From: an uncultured Flavobacteriales bacterium
GTDB lineage: Bacteria > Bacteroidota > Bacteroidia > Flavobacteriales_D > Crocinitomicaceae
Direction of reading: 5' to 3'
NCBI GenBank assembly: GCA_913031405.1
Contig: CAJWCX010000117.1
Coordinates: 1-5,067, forward strand
Length of the DNA stretch: 5,067 bases
Positions 1-5,067 of this stretch are shown in pieces. The first letter of the stretch is position 1, and each line of letters starts with the position of its first letter. The notes below the pieces were generated by a model that was not told the DNA's origin, did no database searches, and saw only the letters and a list, made by a program, of their open reading frames with translations. Both the position numbers and the translations under genes were made by a program.

Positions 1-1055
1 CTTTCTTTTACCGAAACAAAATGGAATACAGCTTCTCCTGTATACAACATTGCTTGGAAAAGAATGAGGAAAAAGATGATGCGTTTGCCTTAGGATTCAA
101 AAGAAGAGGAACCTGGTGGAAGGTAGAAAATTTAAACAAACCATCAGGACTTTTTGATAAAGAATGGGAGGAAAAGCTCGTACAGGTCAGATTATTTTTA
201 GAACAAACAGGTTTAAAAGCGTGGCATCCGCCCCAAAAAACTGGATTTTTTCGGCACATTGTAGTCCGAAAGTCGTTTATGTCAGACCAGCTCTTAATCA
301 ATCTTGTAACCTCCTCTGAAGAATTGGAACAGTTTGACTTGGATGCATTCAGTTCATTTTTAAAACAACTTTTTGGAAACCGAATTGCGGGACTGCTTCA
401 CACCATAAATGATAATGTAGCTGACCGAGCCAAAATAGAGAATGGAAACAGTCAACTGTTATTTGGAGAAAATTACATAGAAGAAAATCTATTAGGCCTC
501 AGGTTTCAAATGAGTATGGAAAGCTTCTTTCAAACCAATCCAAAATGTGCTGAACTACTCTACTCAAAAGCTTTGGATTATGTTTTTGAAGATGAAATAA
601 GCGATGATAAAGTGGTTATGGATCTATTTTGCGGTACCGGAACCATAGGGCAATTACTCTCCCAAAGGAATAAAAAAGTTAAGATTATTGGTGTGGACAT
701 TGTTGAACAAGCCATTGAAGATGCCCGTAAAAACGCAGAAGCCAACGAACTAGAAAACATCGAGTTTTATGCTTCGGATGTTGGTAAGTTTTTAAAAATA
801 CATCCAGAATATATTGGTAAAATAGACACCATTATTTTGGATCCTCCTCGAGCGGGAATCGCACCAAAAACACTTCAAAAAATCATCGCCTTAGATGCCA
901 AAAGGATGGTTTATATTTCATGTAATCCTTCAACACAGGCAAGAGATACCTCTACCTTATCGGATGCAGGATTTGAGCTTATACATTACTGTCTCGTTGA
1001 TCAATTTCCTCATACCGGACATATTGAATCCATTGCTAAATTTAAGAAAAAATGA
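1..1055 (+). CDS. rlmD: RumA/RlmD-family RNA 5-methyluridine methyltransferase, 5' partial
   Basis: This enzyme transfers a methyl group from S-adenosylmethionine to C5 of a uridine, most likely in 23S rRNA (U1939 in RlmD), in the cytoplasm. The frame is open to the window edge and reads FFYRNK directly before the ATG at 21. Together these form the conserved TrmA/RumA motif YRNKMEYSFS, so that Met is internal and roughly the first 100 or more residues (TRAM domain, first Fe-S cysteines) are missing. Counting from that Met: FFQTN 169-173, SAM-binding DLFCGTGTIG 201-210, DPPRAG 274-279, SCNP 300-303 with nucleophile Cys301, and FPHTGHIES 329-337 with the catalytic base Glu336. FPHTGH is typical of RumA rather than TrmA. 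The region that carries the fourth Fe-S cysteine of RumA (about residues 34-43) has none. The stop overlaps the cinA start. The family is certain; the exact target (RlmD, RlmC or other) is inferred. Confidence 0.9.
   Translation, partial: FFYRNKMEYSFSCIQHCLEKNEEKDDAFALGFKRRGTWWKVENLNKPSGLFDKEWEEKLVQVRLFLEQTGLKAWHPPQKTGFFRHIVVRKSFMSDQLLINLVTSSEELEQFDLDAFSSFLKQLFGNRIAGLLHTINDNVADRAKIENGNSQLLFGENYIEENLLGLRFQMSMESFFQTNPKCAELLYSKALDYVFEDEISDDKVVMDLFCGTGTIGQLLSQRNKKVKIIGVDIVEQAIEDARKNAEANELENIEFYASDVGKFLKIHPEYIGKIDTIILDPPRAGIAPKTLQKIIALDAKRMVYISCNPSTQARDTSTLSDAGFELIHYCLVDQFPHTGHIESIAKFKKK
1052..1055 (+). other. ATGA stop/start overlap between rlmD and cinA
   Basis: The bases ATGA carry both the cinA start codon (ATG) and the TGA stop of the methyltransferase gene. 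Such overlaps usually mean one mRNA and reinitiation by the terminating ribosome. The upstream bases are A-rich (AAGAAAAA) with no clear Shine-Dalgarno sequence, as is usual in Bacteroidota. Confidence 0.9.
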
Positions 1056-2287
1056 ATGTTGAAATCATTTCTATAGGTGATGAACTGTTAATTGGTCAAA
1101 CCGTTAATACAAATACTTCATGGATTGGAATGGAGCTTTCTAATATTGGTGCTCGTATTTTAAAAACCACAACCATCTCTGATCAAAAAAAGGAAATCAT
1201 TGATAGCCTCATAGAAATAGATAATAAAACGGATTGCGTTATTATTACCGGAGGATTAGGTCCTACAAAAGATGATATTACAAAGCACACCCTCTGTGAA
1301 TATTTTGAGACCAGTTTAGAGATACACGAACCCACCTTAGATAAAATAAAAACATTTTTTGCTCAACGGAAGCGACCCATGCTAGAAACAAATCACCTTC
1401 AAGCAGCCCTTCCAAAAACATGTGATATTCTTGAAAATAATTATGGCACGGCAGCGGGAATGTGGTTTGAAAAAGATCAAGTCATTTATATCAGTCTTCC
1501 TGGTGTTCCATATGAAATGAAAGGAATTATGACTGAACAAGTGATTCCAAGATTACAATCAAAATTCGCCTTGAAATCAATGTATTTTAAAACAGCCATG
1601 ACGCAAGGCATTGGAGAATCTTTTTTAGCCGAATTGATTAAGGATTGGGAAGATACAGTCTATTCAAATGGTTTATCATTGGCCTATCTCCCTTCTCCTG
1701 GAATTGTGAAGCTTAGACTTTCCTCTCAGAAAGGTAGAAAAGACGAAAAAAAGATTGATGCCTTATTTAAACAATTAGAGACGATCGTTCCTCAATATGT
1801 ATATGGTTATAATTCGGATACATTATCCTCAGTCATTGGAACCATTTTAAAAGAAAGACAATTAAGTATTGGAACTGTTGAGAGTTGTACAGCCGGTAAA
1901 TTAGCTAGTGAGATCACAAAAACATCAGGTTCTTCTGCCTATTATATGGGTTCTCTATTGACCTATTCCAATGAACTGAAGGAAGAATTAGCAGATGTAC
2001 CAAAGGCACTTATTCAAGAAAATGGCTCAGTGAGTGAAGAGGTTGCAAGAGCAATGGCTGAAGGAGGGAAATCAAGACTTGATGTAGACCTTTGCATATC
2101 TACAACAGGAATTGCGGGTCCAACTGGAGGGTCGGAGAATAAACCAGTAGGTTTGGTCTGGGTCGCCATTGCAACACCCGGAACGACAATCACCCGGAAA
2201 TTTCATTTTAGTCAGCACAGAGAGCGTAATATACACATGACTGTACTCTGTGCTTTAAATCTACTTAGAAACAGCTTATCGTCTTAA
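1052..2287 (+). CDS. cinA: CinA family protein, nicotinamide-nucleotide (NMN) deamidase
   Basis: This is a full-length two-domain CinA of 411 residues, the usual family length. The N-terminal MoCF-like domain (about 1-170) has IGDELLIGQ at 8-16, TGGLGPTKDD at 66-75 and PGVPYEM at 150-156; in related proteins it hydrolyses ADP-ribose. The C-terminal PncC-like domain (about 255-411) has ESCTAG 277-282, SGSSAYY 292-298, TYSNELK 304-310 and TGIAGPTGG 352-360. By alignment from memory, Ser278, Ser295, Tyr305 and Lys310 match active-site residues of PncC, which converts NMN to nicotinic acid mononucleotide plus ammonia in pyridine nucleotide recycling. The ATG fits the family N-terminus, is preceded by an A-rich run rather than a Shine-Dalgarno sequence, and overlaps the previous stop (ATGA), suggesting co-transcription and translational coupling. 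The old name 'competence/damage-inducible' does not imply a competence role here. Nothing looks broken. Confidence 0.95.
   Translation: MNVEIISIGDELLIGQTVNTNTSWIGMELSNIGARILKTTTISDQKKEIIDSLIEIDNKTDCVIITGGLGPTKDDITKHTLCEYFETSLEIHEPTLDKIKTFFAQRKRPMLETNHLQAALPKTCDILENNYGTAAGMWFEKDQVIYISLPGVPYEMKGIMTEQVIPRLQSKFALKSMYFKTAMTQGIGESFLAELIKDWEDTVYSNGLSLAYLPSPGIVKLRLSSQKGRKDEKKIDALFKQLETIVPQYVYGYNSDTLSSVIGTILKERQLSIGTVESCTAGKLASEITKTSGSSAYYMGSLLTYSNELKEELADVPKALIQENGSVSEEVARAMAEGGKSRLDVDLCISTTGIAGPTGGSENKPVGLVWVAIATPGTTITRKFHFSQHRERNIHMTVLCALNLLRNSLSS
2214..2254. repeat. Inverted repeat near the 3' end of cinA, possible hairpin
   Basis: AGCACAGAG (2214-2222) and CTCTGTGCT (2246-2254) are perfect 9-base complements. 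TACA (2232-2235) can also pair with TGTA (2242-2245) next to the inner side of the right arm, leaving a 6-base loop and a 9-base one-sided bulge. On the + strand TTAAAT follows, a weak T tract. It could act as a terminator-like or stabilising hairpin at the convergent junction, but it lies inside the cinA coding sequence, and a repeat of this size may arise by chance in 5 kb. Confidence 0.3.
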
Positions 2288-2290
2288 AAA

Positions 2291-4720
2291 CTACTTTGAT
2301 TTCCCCTCTATTTTAAAGGTATATTGAAGGCTAATTGTTCGAGGAGCTTCAATCTTTAGAGGCCTCAGAGAATAGGATCGGTTTAGAATATTACTACCGA
2401 TAAGTGCCAGTTTATGTTCATCATTAAAATTAAAGGAAATTCGAGTATCAAAAATCCAGTTTCCAAAGCGATGTGAATTGAAAAAATCCATATACTGTAA
2501 ATCTTGCAAAACTACGACATCCGTTGTGAACTCCTCAAAATCCTTAATAATGGCATCCATATTTACGATTTTAGAAAAATACTTTGCACTAGCTCCAATT
2601 GAAAACTTATTTTTCCATGTGTATTCACAATCCAACTTTACATTATGTAAAAACCGATACTTTAATATACCATTCGACCCATCTAAAGAAGTAGAATTAT
2701 AACTAAACTCGCGCTGATTGGAATCAATAGCATAAACATAATCGGGAGTAAGCGTTGTAGGAACAATGTAATTATACCCCATCAAAAACATCATTTTGCT
2801 GTTGTCTTTAAACTCCGCAAAACCTGTGAATGAAGCATCAATTCCTACAACTCTCGAATCTCCGGTATTCAGAAACATAAAACCGGCACTTGATCCCATA
2901 GATTCAACACTAGTGAGCTCATTCCAAATACCAAACATATATTCAATGGTGTTTTGATATTCTTGCCAAAAAGCAGCAACATCAAGATAACCGTATAAAC
3001 CTCCAAATTTCAAACCCTGTTTGATCCCTACTTCAGCATTCCAGCTGCTTTCAGGAAGTAATTTGGGGTTTGGAAACACACCAAAATTACCTACTCCAGT
3101 ACGAATAAAACGCTCAGTAATAGTTGGAAATCGATATCCTTGACCGTAGGAGGCTCTTAGGTAAGTTTCTTGATAAATTTTAAGACTCGATCCAGCACGA
3201 AAAATGGGCTTTAATGCAGTAATGGAATCATTAAGCTGAAAATACTCAATCCTTCCTCCGGCAGATAATGTAAGAATATTCTTTACTTTGGTTTCTACTT
3301 GAGAATAAGCCGAAACATTTAATATTCTATTGTTGGGAGTACCTGAACCTGTATAGATATTTGCAAAAGAATTTGTATATGTGCTGGTCAATCCTCCGAT
3401 AAACTCCAAACCCTTAAGCTCTTTATACTTTTTCTTGTACATATAATCAACATAATAGGTTGTTGCGTTATTGGATTGATTTGCACTCATTTCATTATCG
3501 ACGCGTAAAACACGACCTCTCAAAAAATGCTTCCCATTGGTCTGAGAGTGAAAATGAACAAAAGGATCTAGATTAAAAATAACCTGGTCCTGAAGAAAAA
3601 TAGCTCCTGGATAAGCTCGGTAAAGTCCTGATGAGTCATTTAACCATGCCAATGGCATGTTCGTATGCATCACCATAAAATTTCCATTAAGACCATAACT
3701 CAGTCCTTTGGTTTTCTTTGAACGATACCGCAAATTAAAATTCACCCTACCTCGTTTAGAAATCAAATCAGATTCGCTGAAATTTGAGATCGTATCGGGA
3801 AATACAGTGGCAACAGTATCATCTGTGATAGGCGGTCCGATATATCCATGATCAAAATTAATATTCCCCCCAACAACTACATCGAGGTTACCAAACATTT
3901 GAGAATGTAAAAAATTGGCACCAAAAATACCGGGATATTTATTCCACCAAGTTGCTCCTTCTTGATCAGGCTTGGAATAAAAACCTGAATAAAGATTGAT
4001 TTTTGTTTTTGGCTTTGCCCCGGGATAAGCTGTTCTAATATTTACCGATCCTGACAAAGCAGAACTTCCTGACAAAACGGATGCGGCTCCCTTCACAACC
4101 TCAATTTGACTAATATTTTCTACAGGAATAAATCCCCATTCAGGACGACCTGCATCGCCTGACAGCATTGGCATATCGTCAACAATAACCGCTACTTTTG
4201 ATCCTACACCAAAAGTAAAGCCACTACCACCGCGTATTTGAGGCTCGCCGTCTAAAATGTTGAGTCCAGGTGTTTGATCTAATACTGTTTCAATACTTCT
4301 TGTGTTTTTATTTTCGATCAACTCCGGTTTGATCACTACCATTGTCACCGTCTGCTCCTCTATAGGTTTATCAAATTTACCCACCTTCACATCAATCTCG
4401 CTGAACTCTTTGATGTAAGAAAATAAAGTAAAATTGACTTCTTTCTCTTCTCCATTATTGAGATTGAGCGTAATAGTATCTGACTTCATACCTGTATATC
4501 TACAGATCAATTTACATTTGCCAGAAGGAACAGAAAGAACATATTTGCCATCAAAGTCGGCAATGGCACCAATTGATACATCGGTCCTATAGATAATTGA
4601 GGCTCCTGTTAAAACTTCACCAATTTCGTCAACGACCTTCCCAAATATTTTCGCGTTGTCTTGTGCCCAACTTTGAACAGTGAAAAGGAGCAACAGAAAG
4701 ACCGAAGGAATTCGAATCAT
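2291..4720 (-). CDS. TonB-dependent outer-membrane receptor with CarboxypepD_reg-like domain
   Basis: This 809-residue outer-membrane transporter should import a ligand using TonB-ExbBD energy. It has a type I signal peptide (MIRIPS, then a Leu/Phe core, likely cleaved after SWA at 17-19). A carboxypeptidase-regulatory-like beta-sandwich follows (about 24-100: GKVVDEIGEVLTGASI, then DFDGKYVLSVPSG), then a possible TonB box near 107-113 (SEIDVKV). The plug spans about 120-235, with TPGLNI 150-155, IRGGSGF 162-168, VIVDDMPMLSGDAG 178-191 and IEVVKGAASVLSGSSALSGSVNIRT 206-230. The rest is the beta-barrel, including YGQGYRFPT 525-533 and PESSWNAEVGIKQG 556-569, ending in an aromatic strand (SLQYTF) plus a short KIEGKSK tail. 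The start lies 9 bases after the upstream secreted-protein stop, so the two are probably one operon. There is no Shine-Dalgarno sequence. No SusD gene follows: the 3' neighbour is convergent cinA, 3 bases away. The substrate cannot be read from the sequence. Confidence 0.95.
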   Translation of the reverse strand: MIRIPSVFLLLLFTVQSWAQDNAKIFGKVVDEIGEVLTGASIIYRTDVSIGAIADFDGKYVLSVPSGKCKLICRYTGMKSDTITLNLNNGEEKEVNFTLFSYIKEFSEIDVKVGKFDKPIEEQTVTMVVIKPELIENKNTRSIETVLDQTPGLNILDGEPQIRGGSGFTFGVGSKVAVIVDDMPMLSGDAGRPEWGFIPVENISQIEVVKGAASVLSGSSALSGSVNIRTAYPGAKPKTKINLYSGFYSKPDQEGATWWNKYPGIFGANFLHSQMFGNLDVVVGGNINFDHGYIGPPITDDTVATVFPDTISNFSESDLISKRGRVNFNLRYRSKKTKGLSYGLNGNFMVMHTNMPLAWLNDSSGLYRAYPGAIFLQDQVIFNLDPFVHFHSQTNGKHFLRGRVLRVDNEMSANQSNNATTYYVDYMYKKKYKELKGLEFIGGLTSTYTNSFANIYTGSGTPNNRILNVSAYSQVETKVKNILTLSAGGRIEYFQLNDSITALKPIFRAGSSLKIYQETYLRASYGQGYRFPTITERFIRTGVGNFGVFPNPKLLPESSWNAEVGIKQGLKFGGLYGYLDVAAFWQEYQNTIEYMFGIWNELTSVESMGSSAGFMFLNTGDSRVVGIDASFTGFAEFKDNSKMMFLMGYNYIVPTTLTPDYVYAIDSNQREFSYNSTSLDGSNGILKYRFLHNVKLDCEYTWKNKFSIGASAKYFSKIVNMDAIIKDFEEFTTDVVVLQDLQYMDFFNSHRFGNWIFDTRISFNFNDEHKLALIGSNILNRSYSLRPLKIEAPRTISLQYTFKIEGKSK

Positions 4721-4729
4721 AAATTGATG
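4721..4729 (-). promoter_or_regulatory. 9-base spacer and leader of the TonB-receptor gene, no Shine-Dalgarno
   Basis: Read on the - strand, the spacer is CATCAATTT between the TAA of the secreted-protein gene and the receptor ATG. It is AT-rich with no purine-rich ribosome binding site, and is too short for a separate promoter of its own. Any promoter for the receptor must lie inside or upstream of the secreted-protein gene. This supports an operon. Confidence 0.6.
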
Positions 4730-5067
4730 TTAATCCGCAATAATCTTAGAAGATCCAAATTTATGGGACACAATATACATTCCTGAATTCAACAAAACAC
4801 CATTTAAGTCTCCATAATTCCCCCTAATTACTTCTTTGCCCATCAAATCGCTTATGACAAGAATTTCATCTTCTGGGAAAGAACTCGATAGATGCACTCC
4901 TGTAGATGAATGATATCCAATCCAATTATCTGAATCTGTTTCAACTATACCAGCTCCAGAATTGTATATCAACTCCACATCATCGATGAATATTTCATCT
5001 CCATCGCTACCTCCTCCAGGAATACTATTTGTTGTAAAAGTAACTAGTATAAATTCTGGGGTAGTTG
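4730..5067 (-). CDS. Secreted protein with PCMD-like module and T9SS-like C-terminal tail, 5' partial
   Basis: This is the last 111 residues of a larger protein; the frame is open to the window edge. A GTG at 4978 could be read as a start, but the 29 residues before it continue a recognisable beta-rich module (EFILVTFTTNS, PGGGSDGDE, then IFIDDVELIYN at 25-35). That pattern resembles the end of PCMD (putative carbohydrate metabolism) or related jelly-roll domains of Bacteroidota surface proteins. The remaining about 60 residues have the layout of a T9SS type A sorting domain: ILVISDLMGKEV (about 68-79), a short turn, LLNSGMYIV (91-99) and a final KIIAD. The usual Y-P-N-P motif is replaced by YHSSTG (51-56). 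If functional, this tail would send the protein through the T9SS to the cell surface or medium. It lies 9 bases upstream of the TonB-dependent receptor on the same strand, so the two may work together. Family assignment is from motif memory, not a search. Confidence 0.8.
   Translation of the reverse strand, partial: TTPEFILVTFTTNSIPGGGSDGDEIFIDDVELIYNSGAGIVETDSDNWIGYHSSTGVHLSSSFPEDEILVISDLMGKEVIRGNYGDLNGVLLNSGMYIVSHKFGSSKIIAD

Noticed and set aside
21..23. ATG as the start of the methyltransferase
   Set aside because: The frame is open upstream and the preceding codons give FFYRNK, completing the conserved YRNKMEYSFS motif, so this Met is internal.
8..301. 97-codon open frame on the - strand opposite the methyltransferase gene
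   Set aside because: It overlaps a clearly conserved coding region in the opposite strand, and its product is Ser/Phe/Cys-rich with no recognisable domain.
578..760. 60-codon open frame on the - strand
   Set aside because: It is antisense to the SAM-binding motif region of the methyltransferase; the composition is that of a shadow frame.
2359..2366. GAGGCCTC palindrome
   Set aside because: It is an 8-base palindrome without loop or T tract inside the receptor gene; it is expected by chance and is not a terminator.
2478..2702. 74-codon open frame on the + strand
   Set aside because: It lies opposite the beta-barrel region of the TonB receptor and has no family resemblance.
2291..4720. SusC-type receptor of a polysaccharide utilisation locus
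   Set aside because: The protein is shorter than typical SusC (about 1000 residues), and no SusD or glycoside hydrolase gene is seen next to it.
1..5067. CRISPR arrays, tRNA/rRNA genes, insertion sequences, phage or defence genes
   Set aside because: The window is almost fully filled by four protein genes. No regular repeats, cloverleaf-like RNA, transposase or terminal inverted repeats were seen.

Overview
The window looks like an ordinary, AT-rich stretch of a Bacteroidota chromosome, probably Flavobacteriales or a related group. Three things point there: a TonB-dependent receptor with an N-terminal carboxypeptidase-regulatory-like domain, the C-terminus of a secreted protein that resembles a type IX secretion (T9SS) sorting domain, and start codons without Shine-Dalgarno sequences. 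The species cannot be told from the sequence.

Layout: two gene pairs face each other tail to tail. On the + strand (1-2287) is an RNA 5-methyluridine methyltransferase of the RumA/RlmD family, whose 5' end lies outside the window. It is followed with an ATGA overlap by a complete cinA, encoding a two-domain CinA/NMN deamidase. On the - strand (5067-2291) is the 3' end of a secreted protein with a PCMD-like 'PGGGSDGDE...IDD' module and a degenerate T9SS-like tail. Nine bases later follows a complete 809-residue TonB-dependent outer-membrane receptor. Only 3 bases separate the cinA stop from the receptor stop.

The + strand genes are housekeeping: RNA modification, and pyridine nucleotide salvage/repair. 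The - strand genes look like one transcription unit for the cell envelope. The secreted protein may be a surface partner of the receptor, by analogy with SusD, BtuG and HmuY; this is inference from gene order, and the ligand is unknown.

Two apparent starts in the window are misleading. The ATG at 21 lies inside the conserved YRNKMEYSFS motif, and the GTG at 4978 lies inside a longer open frame; both genes run off the window. There is no gene-free stretch longer than about 10 bases. I saw no tRNA, rRNA, CRISPR array, insertion sequence or defence system. The points most worth a second look are the possible secreted-protein/receptor pair, the missing fourth Fe-S cysteine in the methyltransferase, and the sorting-domain-like tail without its PNP motif.
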